NCBI RefSeq assembly: GCF_910593845.1
Contig: NZ_CAJVAS010000006.1
Location: forward strand, 62,001 to 126,000
DNA from: Paenibacillus solanacearum
GTDB taxonomy: Bacteria > Bacillota > Bacilli > Paenibacillales > NBRC-103111
DNA: 64,000 nucleotides
Direction: 5' to 3'
Shown: positions 10,007 through 18,058 of the stretch, one piece after another
Position numbering within the stretch: position 1 is the stretch's first letter
Layout: each line of letters starts with the position of its first letter
Translations under genes and position numbers: made by a program
The notes under the pieces: model-generated
Told to the model about the DNA's origin: nothing
Seen by the model: the letters and a program-made list of their open reading frames with translations, nothing else
Database searches by the model: none

Positions 10007-10247
10007 AAAAACGGACATCATAATAGCGACGGTGGAAAGAGAGGTGTGGTTCCGTTGGGCTTACTAACGAGCAATACCGGGGACACTGTGATTGAATCCA
10101 ATAAGAAGCGAGGGGTTGTGCCCAAGAGACATTAATGTAGTATAAGCTGCATTTGGTCAATAAGGTAGCCCGAGATTCGACTGGGTCAAAAGCTGTTACC
10201 AACATTCAATTCACCGTTAAAAGAACTCCGCAAGGAGTTCTTTTTAT
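10007..10247 (+). ncRNA. Candidate structured non-coding RNA (unassigned family)
   Basis: There is no credible gene between 9832 and 10451, but the + strand shows an RNA-like layout. A TATAAT lies at 9995-10000, although no good -35 is visible. A closing helix pairs GACGGTG (10028-10034) with CACCGTT (10212-10218). A second helix pairs GTGTGGT (10044-10050) with ACCAACAT (10198-10205, one bulge), and a third pairs GGGCT (10057-10061) with AGCCC (10167-10171). A local hairpin lies at 10134-10153. The closing helix is followed directly by an intrinsic terminator at 10219. The size, about 240 nucleotides, and the end-to-end pairing resemble free-standing regulatory RNAs such as 6S, but I do not recognise conserved 6S, tmRNA or SRP motifs. 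Confidence 0.4.
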
Positions 10248-10250
10248 TTT
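10219..10250 (+). terminator. Intrinsic terminator of the candidate RNA
   Basis: AAAAGAACTCC, a GCAA tetraloop and GGAGTTCTTTT form a perfect 11-bp stem followed by a T-rich tail (to 10250). No protein gene ends upstream on this strand, so it implies a short non-coding transcript. Confidence 0.75.
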
Positions 10251-10327
10251 GGTAAGCCACCCACGACTCTTAAAGGAAAGGCTTCGATGGAGACCTGCTC
10301 AAAAAGCCGGCTGCACGGATCTACTGC

Positions 10328-10376
10328 ATAAAAAATAAAGTGCCGATCAAATCCAAGGCAGGATTTAATCGACACT
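10328..10376 (-). terminator. Terminator of the solute-binding gene at 10452-11798
   Basis: On the minus strand a 16-base stem with two mismatches (10339-10376, loop of six) runs into a TTTATTTTTT tail. It lies about 75 bases downstream of the stop of the binding-protein gene. Confidence 0.7.
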
Positions 10377-10386
10377 CGATTATCGG

Positions 10387-10421
10387 GGCTGTCCTGCCAT
10401 ATGGGTCAGGACGGCCTTTAT
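10387..10421 (+). terminator. Second + strand hairpin with T-rich tail
   Basis: GGCTGTCCTG pairs with CAGGACGGCC (one G-T pair) and is followed by TTTATTT. It could be a back-up stop for the + strand RNA or simply block read-through towards the convergent gene. Confidence 0.45.
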
Positions 10422-10451
10422 TTAACATTGAGCTTTTTTCAACCGGTATCC

Positions 10452-11798
10452 TTACTGTGCCTTTTTGGCCTCCACCTGCTTCGCCATCGCTTCCTCGGCT
10501 TCGCGCAGCGCCGTATTTACATCTATATTGTTGATGATGATTCTGTTCATCGTCGCTTCTACGATTTTTTTCAGCTCGTTCAAGTTGGCGCCGACAAGAC
10601 CTTGGGCGCGTGCCGGCGGAACGGCAGCCGGTTTCATCTTCGTCAGCGCACTGATGTTTTTCCCTTTCAACGCCGGGAGCTCCGAGCCGACGATTTTGTC
10701 CAAGTCTTTGATGGTCCGGACGGAAGGCATGTTGGCCTTGGTCTTCGCTTCTTCGATCTGCATTTCGTCGGACAGCAGAAACTCGATGACTTTAAAGGAA
10801 ATGTCCTGATTTTTGTTCGTTTTCGTAATAAACCAGTAGCCGCTGGAGCCGACGATCATGCCGGTCGTGTTGGGCGCTTCCTTGAAGGTCGGCATCGTGA
10901 CCATATCCCAGTTCATCTCGGCGGGAAATCCGGCATAGCGGCCGAATTGGTTGGCGTTCAGCGCGACTTTTTGCGAAGTTTCGAACGCCGCGGCCTCGGC
11001 CGTTTGCGATGTGCCGTCGGCGCGCTTGTTGTTTTGAATCTGGTAAAAGCGGGAGAAGTTGTTGAAGAGCGTCTTCCATTTTTCGGGGTCGTACATTTTG
11101 TCCGCTTTCGGGTCAAGGTAAGGCACTGACAGCTGGTTATCACGCAGCAGCGCCCCGTAGAACGAAGCGAAGCCGCGGTACACATCGCCGCCGTCGACGC
11201 GGGTCATTTGCTTGGCAAGCTCGTACGTGTCATCCCACGTCATGCCGTCCTTCGGATAAGGGACGCCGAACTTGTCGAAGATCGACTTGTTGTAGAACAG
11301 CACCTGCATGCCGCCGTAAGGCATCGGAAGGCCGATGACATTGCCTTCGGGGTTGGTGGTTTTGATCGCGTCGATCAGCAGCGGCTCGAAGCGATTCATA
11401 TCGTAGTTATGCTTTTTGATGAGGGGGCCCATATCCTCATGCAGGTTCAGATTGATCAGGTAGTTGTCGATGTCCGATACGATACCGAACACGATATCGG
11501 GATAGATGCCGGCGGTCACCAGCTCCGGAATGGTCGTGCCTTGCCCGCGGGCGATAAAATTGATCGTGACGTTCGGAAATTTGGCCTTGATTTTGTCTCC
11601 GTAGCTTTTGTTGAAATCTTCGACGCTCATCCCGAGCCCGGAAGCGACCGTCAGCGTAACCGGCGTCGACAGATCGACTTTCACCGCTTCTTTCGGATCG
11701 GAAACGCTTCCATTTCCGGCCTTGCTGCATGCGGTCAGCAAGCTTGCTGCGAGTAGAGCTGCGAGAAGAGTTTTTCCTGTTTTTGATACCAATGACAT
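10452..11798 (-). CDS. Solute-binding lipoprotein, family 1 (paralogue B)
   Basis: A 448-residue binding lipoprotein with a signal peptide and lipobox LLTAC (Cys near residue 24), followed by a short linker and a family 1 sugar-binding fold. It is a paralogue of the protein at 6666-8000: both share a DPKxAVK start of the mature domain, a YNKSIFDKFGV-like segment and the YPKDGMTW motif. It has its own terminator and stands apart from the beta-helix gene by about 620 bases, so it is its own transcription unit. No membrane or ATPase components adjoin it. The ligand is not known; carbohydrate is the family expectation. AGGGGG lies very close to the ATG, so the exact start is a little uncertain. 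Confidence 0.85.
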   Translation of the reverse strand: MSLVSKTGKTLLAALLAASLLTACSKAGNGSVSDPKEAVKVDLSTPVTLTVASGLGMSVEDFNKSYGDKIKAKFPNVTINFIARGQGTTIPELVTAGIYPDIVFGIVSDIDNYLINLNLHEDMGPLIKKHNYDMNRFEPLLIDAIKTTNPEGNVIGLPMPYGGMQVLFYNKSIFDKFGVPYPKDGMTWDDTYELAKQMTRVDGGDVYRGFASFYGALLRDNQLSVPYLDPKADKMYDPEKWKTLFNNFSRFYQIQNNKRADGTSQTAEAAAFETSQKVALNANQFGRYAGFPAEMNWDMVTMPTFKEAPNTTGMIVGSSGYWFITKTNKNQDISFKVIEFLLSDEMQIEEAKTKANMPSVRTIKDLDKIVGSELPALKGKNISALTKMKPAAVPPARAQGLVGANLNELKKIVEATMNRIIINNIDVNTALREAEEAMAKQVEAKKAQ

Positions 11799-11960
11799 GA
11801 CCCCCTGTATGTTTTGTTGACATTACCATTCATTATAAGAACAGGGGGACGCATGCGCGATATCGAATCCTAAGCTCTTTTTGATCGTTATTCACCTCGT
11901 GGGGACCCGGTGCTTGACGAGTGCCGTATAGCCAAAATCATTCCGGTCCGATGCGCCGGT

Positions 11961-12584
11961 TCAGGTGCGCAGGCGACGTCGATGGCGAAGGGCGAGGATG
12001 CCCATGGCGATGATTGCTCCGGCCAAGCCAAGAGCCATGTCCCGCTCCGAATCGAATACGTCGCCCTGCAGCCCGACATATTGAGCCCCGACGGACCCCG
12101 CGAGGATGCCGACCGCCGCTTCGACGATCTCAAAGAGGGCACTGAACGTTAAGATGATAGCCGCCGCCAATACATACGACCCTTTTCCGCGAATGCCGGT
12201 CAAGCGCATGAGCGTTTCCCGACACGGGTAGGCGAGCAACAGCCCGAAGGCAAAGTGCCCGACCCGGTCGAAGTAGCTGCGCTTCGTATGAAAGGACGAT
12301 TTCAGCCAAACATCGACCGGCGTGCCTTGGTATGTATAGTGCGCGGCATAGGTATGAAGGCATAAAAAGACGAACAGCAGCCCGTAGGAGAGGTTCGATA
12401 GCGGAAACCGGCGGTACGTCCAGCCGAGCAAGGCAACGGTTGCGATCGGGATCACATTTTCCATCAGCCATTGTCCACGGTTCGTCGGGTGAAAGGCCAG
12501 CACGATCCAATAGATCGCATAGACCGCGATCAGGAATTGAAGCGTGAAGTTGCGGGAAAAAGGCGGCGTGTTGATTGGATGCAT
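11961..12584 (-). CDS. DUF2238 (YjdF-type) integral membrane protein
   Basis: A 207-residue protein with five or six membrane helices. It contains the family's hallmark mid-section, where HTYAAHYTY and a D(R)VGHFAFG segment follow each other, and a C-terminal EIVEAAVGILAG-like helix. DUF2238 proteins are found in many bacteria and their function is not established; the conserved His and Asp residues in the membrane region suggest a binding or catalytic site. It stands alone between the terminator of gerQ and the upstream end of a solute-binding gene. Assignment to the family rests on recalled motifs, so I am fairly but not fully sure. Confidence 0.75.
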   Translation of the reverse strand: MHPINTPPFSRNFTLQFLIAVYAIYWIVLAFHPTNRGQWLMENVIPIATVALLGWTYRRFPLSNLSYGLLFVFLCLHTYAAHYTYQGTPVDVWLKSSFHTKRSYFDRVGHFAFGLLLAYPCRETLMRLTGIRGKGSYVLAAAIILTFSALFEIVEAAVGILAGSVGAQYVGLQGDVFDSERDMALGLAGAIIAMGILALRHRRRLRT

Positions 12585-12655
12585 GCTTTATCCGTCCTCA
12601 TCAGATGAAATGTTAACCATAGTATGGGCGAATGGGAGAAAGTCATGCGGAACGG

Positions 12656-12702
12656 TATAAAAATGAAATCCGGGAGCCCTTGTTGTTTCGCAGGCTCCCG
12701 GA
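12656..12702 (-). terminator. Terminator downstream of gerQ
   Basis: TCCGGGAGCC and GGCTCCCGGA (12669-12702) form a 10-bp stem. On the minus strand it is followed by TTTCATTTTT. It could also work weakly in the other direction. Confidence 0.75.
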
Positions 12703-12761
12703 CTTTTATTGAGTGATGCGGTCAAGCGCTGGCCGAACCGGGCACGGCGCGGGACCGGCGA

Positions 12762-13202
12762 TCAGCGGCCCGAAGGCGTTCCGTACGGATATGTGTATTG
12801 AAGCGGCTCGTCGAACGTGATGTAATCCAGATTTACCATGAGCAGCAGGTAGCGCATGCCGGTTTGCGGATCGCTGATAATGATATGGTCGCGGCCGGCG
12901 GCTTCCAGCTTGCCTTTGAAAATTTTGGCGTTCCATTCCGAGTTGTTCTCGTATGTCATGTAGATCGTTGCTATCTTGCCGAGGTTGAGGCGGAGTATGT
13001 TCTCGATGAACGATTGCTCCAGCGGCAGCTGGCCCGGCGAGCTCGGCGCAGCCGGCGTCTGCACAGGGAAGCCCTGCGGAGAAAGCGTCGAGCCGCTAGG
13101 TACCATAGGCGGGAACTGGCCTTGGCCCTGGCCTGTCGGCTGCATGCCTGTCATCGGATAACCGCTGTAGGGACTCATCCCCGTTTTGATCGGATTGTAC
13201 AT
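12762..13202 (-). CDS. gerQ: Spore coat protein GerQ
   Basis: A 146-residue protein with a Pro/Gly/Met/Gln-rich N-terminal half (about residues 1-60) and a conserved C-terminal domain that starts SFIENILRLNLGK and runs through YMTYENNSEWNAK, GRDHIIISDPQTG and YLLLMVNLDYITFDEPL. This is the GerQ (YwdL) domain. In Bacillus, GerQ is an inner-coat protein whose lysines are cross-linked by transglutaminase and which is needed to position the cortex-lytic enzyme CwlJ. No cwlJ lies next to it here. It has its own terminator. A sequence fitting a sigma-E -10 element is found upstream. Its presence shows that the host makes endospores. Confidence 0.92.
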   Translation of the reverse strand: MYNPIKTGMSPYSGYPMTGMQPTGQGQGQFPPMVPSGSTLSPQGFPVQTPAAPSSPGQLPLEQSFIENILRLNLGKIATIYMTYENNSEWNAKIFKGKLEAAGRDHIIISDPQTGMRYLLLMVNLDYITFDEPLQYTYPYGTPSGR

Positions 13203-13273
13203 GTTATAAAATCCTCCTTGAAAAGAAAAATAACTTGCAGCTTTCGCCGCTCAGTAGGCTTTAGCACAAGATT

Positions 13274-13281
13274 ATACTATG
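13274..13281 (-). promoter_or_regulatory. Possible sigma-E -10 element for gerQ
   Basis: On the minus strand CATAGTAT fits CATAnnnT about 75 bases before the gerQ start. The matching -35 element is not convincing, and a TATAAT overlaps the same place, so the sigma factor is uncertain. Mother-cell expression is known for gerQ in Bacillus. Confidence 0.25.
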
Positions 13282-13314
13282 GCATAGGCGGATGTTTGGT
13301 GACGGATCTTTTGG

Positions 13315-13351
13315 GAAAAAAAGAAACGGCAGCTGCTCTCGCAGCTGCCGT
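13315..13351 (-). terminator. Terminator of the aldo/keto reductase gene
   Basis: ACGGCAGCTGC and GCAGCTGCCGT form an 11-bp stem with a four-base loop. On the minus strand it is followed by TTTCTTTTTTT. Confidence 0.88.
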
Positions 13352-13376
13352 CCGGCGGCGCTTCTATGATGGTTGC

Positions 13377-14210
13377 TTAGAAGTTGAAGTTATCGGGATC
13401 TGGCCCGAACCGTTTGTTTTGGTTCATGCCGTCGATCAGCGCCATATCTTCCGCCGATAACGCGAAATCGAAAATTTTCGCATTGTCGATGATGCGCTGC
13501 TCGTTGACCGATTTCGGAATGGTTACGACGTTATGCTGCAAATCCCAGCGAAGAATGATTTGCGCCGGCGTTTTTCCGTACTTGGCGGCAATCGGGGTCA
13601 GCGTCGGGTGTTCCAGATTGCCCTGCATGAGAGGACTCCACGCTTCCAGCTGGATGCCTTGCTCCTTGCAAAAGCTCCGCAGCTCGGGTTGATTCAGCAG
13701 CGGATGGAATTCCACCTGGTTGACGGCCGGCACGATGCCGCTGTCTTCGATAATGTCCTTCAGGTGGTGCATATGGAAGTTGCTTACGCCGATCGCCCGG
13801 ACGCGGCCATCCTTGTACAGCTGGCCAAGTGCCTTCCACGTTTCTTTATATTTGCCTTTTACCGGCCAATGGACGAGGTACAGGTCGATTACGTCGAGGC
13901 CGAGCTTGCGGCGGCTTTCGTCGAAAGCGCGCAGGGTCGAATCGTAGCCTTGATCCGCGTTCCATACTTTGGTCGTAATAAACAGTTGATCGCGAGGGAC
14001 GCCGCATTCCCGAATCGCTTGCCCGACGCCGGCTTCATTCCCGTAGGCGGCCGCGGTATCGATGGAGCGGTAGCCGGCTTTTACGGCATATTTTACGGCA
14101 TTGACGACTTCGTCGCCTTCCTGGGTTTTCCAAACGCCGAGACCGAGCCACGGCATGCGGACGTCGTTGTTTAACGTCGTCGTGTCGTTGAGTTGCGAAA
14201 TGGTGGACAT
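13377..14210 (-). CDS. Aldo/keto reductase (2,5-diketogluconate reductase type)
   Basis: A 277-residue cytosolic NADPH-dependent oxidoreductase with the (beta/alpha)8 fold. The catalytic tetrad is visible: Asp 51 and Tyr 56 ([12 protein letters not shown]), Lys 81 (FITTKVW) and His 114 (LYLVHWP). The NADP-binding C-terminal part has [13 protein letters not shown] followed by [12 protein letters not shown]. Length and motifs fit the AKR5 group (YvgN/YtbE), which reduces methylglyoxal and other small carbonyls. It is monocistronic, with a strong terminator downstream. The physiological substrate cannot be read from the sequence. Confidence 0.92.
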   Translation of the reverse strand: MSTISQLNDTTTLNNDVRMPWLGLGVWKTQEGDEVVNAVKYAVKAGYRSIDTAAAYGNEAGVGQAIRECGVPRDQLFITTKVWNADQGYDSTLRAFDESRRKLGLDVIDLYLVHWPVKGKYKETWKALGQLYKDGRVRAIGVSNFHMHHLKDIIEDSGIVPAVNQVEFHPLLNQPELRSFCKEQGIQLEAWSPLMQGNLEHPTLTPIAAKYGKTPAQIILRWDLQHNVVTIPKSVNEQRIIDNAKIFDFALSAEDMALIDGMNQNKRFGPDPDNFNF

Positions 14211-14313
14211 GCAGTAATTCCTCCTTGGTTATGTATTTGTCGGTGTAGCTTCAACGGGTGACCTCTCTATGATAAACATTGTTTTCCCGAGAAAGCAAAT
14301 CGCCGGTTCCATC

Positions 14314-14370
14314 AAAAAACATCGTTGTTCCGTCGAAGCCGCACGTATGCGCGATCGGAATAACGATGTT
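14314..14370 (-). terminator. Terminator of the urtABCDE operon
   Basis: AACATCGTTGTTCCG and CGGAATAACGATGTT (one mismatch) form a 15-bp stem around a 23-base loop. On the minus strand the stem runs into TTTTTT. It lies just downstream of urtE. Confidence 0.82.
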
Positions 14371-14398
14371 GTGAGGTTCGGCCTGCCGCGCCGCTGCG

Positions 14399-15118
14399 TC
14401 ATACCGCCAAATGCTTGCGGACCTGATCTTCGCTGAGCGAGGCGGGGGTGCCTTCGGCGACGATCATGCCTTTGTCGAGCACATAGTAGTAATCCGCGAT
14501 GCTGGTCGCGAACGTCAGGCTTTGCTCGACGAGCAGCACCGACATCGACTGGTTCGCTTTGATCGACTCGATGACGCGCTCGATGTCCATGACGATCGAC
14601 GGCTGGATGCCCTCCATCGGTTCGTCAAGCAGCAGCAGTTTCGGCTCGGCCACAAGCGCCCGGGCGATGGCGAGCTGCTGCTGCTGGCCGCCGCTGAGGT
14701 CTCCGCCCTTGCGCTTCAGCATTTGTCCCAGCACCGGGAATTTCTCGTAGACGGATTCGGGGATCCCGGCTTTGCGCAGGCTGCCGCCGGCCGCTTCGAG
14801 CCCGATCTTCAAATTTTCCTCCACTGTCAGCTGGGAAAATATATCGCGGCCTTGCGGCACATAACCGATGCCGGCTCTCGCATGGCGGTACGGAGGGGCG
14901 GCGGTCAGCTCCTGTTCACCGTAGCGGATCGTGCCGTTCTTCGGCTTGATCAGGCCCATGATCGTCTTCATCAGCGTCGTCTTGCCGACACCGTTGCGGC
15001 CCATCAGGCAGACGACCTGACCGGGCCGTACTTTCATCGTAATTTCGCGCAGCACCATGCTCTCGCCGTAACCGGACGCGAGCTTATCGATCGTTAGCGT
15101 GTTTCCTGCCTTAGTCAT
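14399..15118 (-). CDS. urtE: Urea ABC transporter ATPase UrtE
   Basis: A 239-residue ATPase of the LivF type. Walker A is GRNGVGKTT, the signature region is LSGGQQQQLAIARAL, and Walker B is LLLLDEPMEG, followed by the IQPSIV stretch typical of UrtE. It is the second of two ATPases of the importer and works with UrtD on the UrtBC membrane pore. I start it at ATG 15118, where AGAGGTGA precedes and the ATG overlaps the stop of urtD (ATGACTAA); an upstream in-frame start would run through urtD. Last gene of the urt operon, followed by a terminator. Confidence 0.93.
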   Translation of the reverse strand: MTKAGNTLTIDKLASGYGESMVLREITMKVRPGQVVCLMGRNGVGKTTLMKTIMGLIKPKNGTIRYGEQELTAAPPYRHARAGIGYVPQGRDIFSQLTVEENLKIGLEAAGGSLRKAGIPESVYEKFPVLGQMLKRKGGDLSGGQQQQLAIARALVAEPKLLLLDEPMEGIQPSIVMDIERVIESIKANQSMSVLLVEQSLTFATSIADYYYVLDKGMIVAEGTPASLSEDQVRKHLAV

Positions 15119-15902
15119 GCCGTTCACCTCTTCTTCCCAAGTACACTTCCGCGACTTGATCGTCGTTCTGAATGTCCTGCATCGTGCCTTCGCGAAGAAC
15201 CGCGCCTTCATGCATCACGGTGACCGTCCTGGCGAACCGGCGGACGAACTCCATGTCATGCTCGACGACGACGACGGTTTGCCGGCTGCTGATCGCGTGC
15301 AGCAGCTCGCCGGTTTTTTCTGTTTCGCTATCGGTCATGCCGGCCGCCGGCTCGTCAAGCAGCAGCAGCTCCGGCTCTTGAATGAGCAGCATGCCGATTT
15401 CCAGCCACTGCTTTTCGCCATGGGACAAGCCGCCGGCTTTGTCTTTCGCTTTATCCGCCAGGCCGATCAAATCCAGGTAATAGCGGATACGTTCCCGCTG
15501 CTCCGGCTTGGTGGCCGCTACGAGCGTGCTGAGCAGGCCGCGCTTCTGGCGCATGGACAGCAGCAGGTTCTCCTGCACCGTCAGCGTCGTGAAGATCGAA
15601 GGCGCCTGGAACTTCCGTCCGATGCCGAGCTGGGCGAGCTGATGCTCCTGGTTTCGCGAAATATCGTAATTTTTGAACAGCACCCGGCCTTTGGACGGCT
15701 TAACTTTGCCGCACAGCACATCCAGCAGCGTCGTTTTTCCCGCGCCGTTCGGTCCGATGAGAAAACGAAGCTCTCCCGGCAGCAGCTCCAGATTCAATCC
15801 GCGAATGGCTTTGAACCCGTCAAAATCGACCTCTAGCTGTTCGACGCGGAGTAGAGGAGCGGTCGATGGTTCACGATACGAAACATTCATAGCATTCATC
15901 AC
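15111..15902 (-). CDS. urtD: Urea ABC transporter ATPase UrtD
   Basis: A 263-residue ATPase of the LivG type. It has Walker A GPNGAGKTT, a signature region LSHGEKQWLEIGMLL (SHGEKQ is typical of UrtD, not of amino-acid LivG), and Walker B LLLLDEPAAGM with the family's TDSETEKT segment. It couples ATP hydrolysis to urea import together with UrtE. It starts two bases after the urtC stop and overlaps the start of urtE, so the three are translationally coupled. Location next to urease supports the urea assignment over branched-chain amino acids. Confidence 0.93.
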   Translation of the reverse strand: MMNAMNVSYREPSTAPLLRVEQLEVDFDGFKAIRGLNLELLPGELRFLIGPNGAGKTTLLDVLCGKVKPSKGRVLFKNYDISRNQEHQLAQLGIGRKFQAPSIFTTLTVQENLLLSMRQKRGLLSTLVAATKPEQRERIRYYLDLIGLADKAKDKAGGLSHGEKQWLEIGMLLIQEPELLLLDEPAAGMTDSETEKTGELLHAISSRQTVVVVEHDMEFVRRFARTVTVMHEGAVLREGTMQDIQNDDQVAEVYLGRRGERHD

Positions 15903-15904
15903 GA

Positions 15905-17029
15905 CTAGCCTCCCTGTTGTGATTTTTCAAGCTCGGCGAATCCGAGCGGCGGCGCCGGCTTCAATGCGGCGGGAGCGGCCCTCTCCCCAGTGTGACGCGA
16001 TCTGCCGGCAGCCCAGTCCTTCACCGTGCCGGTAATGCCTTTGGGCAGGAACAGCGTGACGATGATGAACATGGCTCCCATCAGAATCGGCCACCATTCG
16101 GGATACGCTTCGCTGAACGTCGTCTTGGCCGAGTTCGTCAGCACCGCGCCGATCAGCGCGCCGAAGATCGTAGCGCGGCCGCCGATGGCAACCCACAGCA
16201 CCATCTCGATGGACGGGACAATGCCCATTTGCGCGGGGGAGATGATGCCCTCCTGCAGGACGAACAAGACGCCGGCCAGTCCGGCGAGCGCAGCGGACAC
16301 GCAGTAGATGAACACTTTGTAGGCGACCGGGTTGTAGCCGATGAACCGGACCCGGTTCTCGGCGTCGCGAATGGCGACGAGAATTTTGCCGAGACGGCTC
16401 GACGCGAGCCATAGGCAGAGCAGCAGTACGAGTCCGACGACGACGACCGTAATGTAATACAGCGTAAGCTTGGTCGACGGTTCGCCCAGCTTCAGGCCGA
16501 GGAACGTATCGAAATTCGTAAGGCCGTTCGTTCCGCCGGTGTAGCCCTGCTGGCCGACGAACAAGGTGATGGTGATAATGACGAGCGCCTGCGACAATAT
16601 GGAGAAAAACGTACCGCGGATCCGGTTGCGGAAGGTCAGGTAGCCGAGCACGAAGGCGACGGCGACCGGTACGAGCAAGGCGAGCAGCATCGCCGTGCCG
16701 GCGGAGTGGAACGGCAGCCAGAACGCGGGCAGCTGCTCCACGCCGCTCCATGACATAAAGTCGGGAAGCTGCCCGTTCGAGGCGACCAGCTTCAGGTGCA
16801 TCGCCATGCAGTAAGCGCCGAGCCCGAAGTAAACGCCGTGGCCCAGACTCAGAATGCCCGTATATCCCCAGATGAGATCCAGACCCATGGCGAGGATCGC
16901 ATAGGCGAGAAATTTGCCGAGCAGCGACAGCCGGAACTCGGACAAAAACGCCGGCGCCAGCAGCATAAGAATGAAGAGCAGCGCACTGAGCGCGATTTTT
17001 ACTTTTGTATTGCTAAGCAGAGTGTTCAT
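15905..17029 (-). CDS. urtC: Urea ABC transporter permease UrtC
   Basis: A 374-residue LivM-type permease with about ten hydrophobic segments. It has the conserved LIWGYTGILSLGHGVYFGLGAYCMAMHL stretch in the first third and the cytoplasmic coupling loop RFIGYNPVAYKVF near residue 240. With UrtB it forms the membrane channel for urea. A polar C-terminal tail of about 35 residues extends past the last helix. It is the third gene of a five-gene operon and lies 41 bases from urtB. Confidence 0.92.
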   Translation of the reverse strand: MNTLLSNTKVKIALSALLFILMLLAPAFLSEFRLSLLGKFLAYAILAMGLDLIWGYTGILSLGHGVYFGLGAYCMAMHLKLVASNGQLPDFMSWSGVEQLPAFWLPFHSAGTAMLLALLVPVAVAFVLGYLTFRNRIRGTFFSILSQALVIITITLFVGQQGYTGGTNGLTNFDTFLGLKLGEPSTKLTLYYITVVVVGLVLLLCLWLASSRLGKILVAIRDAENRVRFIGYNPVAYKVFIYCVSAALAGLAGVLFVLQEGIISPAQMGIVPSIEMVLWVAIGGRATIFGALIGAVLTNSAKTTFSEAYPEWWPILMGAMFIIVTLFLPKGITGTVKDWAAGRSRHTGERAAPAALKPAPPLGFAELEKSQQGG

Positions 17030-17070
17030 GGCACAAACCCCTTTCGTTAACGGTCACCGCGCGAGCGCGA

Positions 17071-17976
17071 TCAGTCGAGCGCCCGCGATTTCATGGTGAC
17101 AAGACCGGACGGCTTCCACTGGAGGAAGGCGATAATAAGCGTAAACACGATCACTTTGCCGAGCGTCGCGCTGGTTGAGTATTCGAAGGCCGTATTCAGC
17201 ACGCCGATGCCAAGCGCGCCGGCGACCGTGCCGATCAGCTTGCCGATGCCGCCGAGCACAACGACCATGAACGCATCGACGATATAATACGTGCCGATCG
17301 TCGGACCGATCGGGCCGATCAGTGTCAGGGCGCAGCCGGCGATGCCGGCCATGCCGGAGCCGAAGGCGAACGCCTGCGCGTCGACGCGGCGGGTGGAGAT
17401 GCCGAGGCATGAGGCCATGTTGCGATTTTGCATGACGGCCTGCATGTTGCGCCCGCCCCGCGTATGATACAAGTACCAGTAAATGACGGCCAGGCATGCG
17501 ATGACCAGCGCGATGATGAACAGCCGCTTGTAAGGCAGCGTCAGATCATCGCCGATCGTGATCGCGCCTTCCAGCCACGAAGGCGCGGTGACGGCGACGT
17601 TGGGCGCGCCGAAGATGGAGCGGGCAAGCTGCTGCAGCACGAGGCTGACGCCCCAGGTGGCCAGCAGGCTATCCAGCGGCCGTCCGTACAGGAAGCGGAT
17701 GAGCAGCGCCTCCAGCAGCCAGCCCATGACGAACGCGACGCCGAAGGCGACGACCAGCGCGAGCGGGAAGTAGAGGCCGAAGCTGGAAGCCGGCAGCATC
17801 TTCTGGAACAGCTGCTGGATCGTATACGCCATGTAGGCGCCGATCATAATGAATTCGCCGTGGGCCATGTTAATGACGTTCATCAGCCCGAAAGTAATCG
17901 CCAGTCCAAGCGCGATAAGCAGCAGGATGGAGCTGAGCGACACCCCGTTAAACAACTGAAGCAGAATCAGGCTCAT
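17071..17976 (-). CDS. urtB: Urea ABC transporter permease UrtB
   Basis: A 301-residue LivH-type permease with seven to nine membrane helices. The N-terminal [27 protein letters not shown] stretch, the YTIQQLFQ loop and the coupling region [18 protein letters not shown] are those of UrtB. It pairs with UrtC. It is separated from urtA by 82 bases containing a stem-loop that probably lets more UrtA than UrtB be made. GGAGGTATTCCGTTATG gives a good ribosome site. Confidence 0.92.
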   Translation of the reverse strand: MSLILLQLFNGVSLSSILLLIALGLAITFGLMNVINMAHGEFIMIGAYMAYTIQQLFQKMLPASSFGLYFPLALVVAFGVAFVMGWLLEALLIRFLYGRPLDSLLATWGVSLVLQQLARSIFGAPNVAVTAPSWLEGAITIGDDLTLPYKRLFIIALVIACLAVIYWYLYHTRGGRNMQAVMQNRNMASCLGISTRRVDAQAFAFGSGMAGIAGCALTLIGPIGPTIGTYYIVDAFMVVVLGGIGKLIGTVAGALGIGVLNTAFEYSTSATLGKVIVFTLIIAFLQWKPSGLVTMKSRALD

Positions 17977-18010
17977 AACGGAATACCTCCTTTAACGGTC
18001 GGAAAACAGA

Positions 18011-18032
18011 GGGACTGCCTTCGGCAGTCCCC
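18011..18032 (-). terminator. Intercistronic stem-loop between urtA and urtB (attenuating or stabilising)
   Basis: GGACTGCC, TTC, GGCAGTCC form a perfect eight-bp hairpin. On the minus strand it is followed by TCTGTTTTCC, a weak T tract. Such hairpins after binding-protein genes commonly raise binding-protein mRNA over permease mRNA. Confidence 0.6.
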
Positions 18033-18058
18033 GTTTTACCGGTTCTCTCTCTGTAAGA

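Noticed and set aside
9828..10205. 125-codon minus-strand frame over the candidate RNA
   Set aside because: No ribosome site, no recognisable motif, and it overlaps the start of the beta-helix gene.
10007..10247. tmRNA, SRP RNA or 6S RNA
   Set aside because: No tRNA-like ends or proteolysis-tag frame for tmRNA, no SRP core motif. A 6S identity cannot be confirmed by eye, so the family is left open.
15118..15211. Longer urtE start
   Set aside because: The extra 31 codons run through urtD and are unlike any ABC ATPase N-terminus; ATG 15118 has AGAGGTGA.
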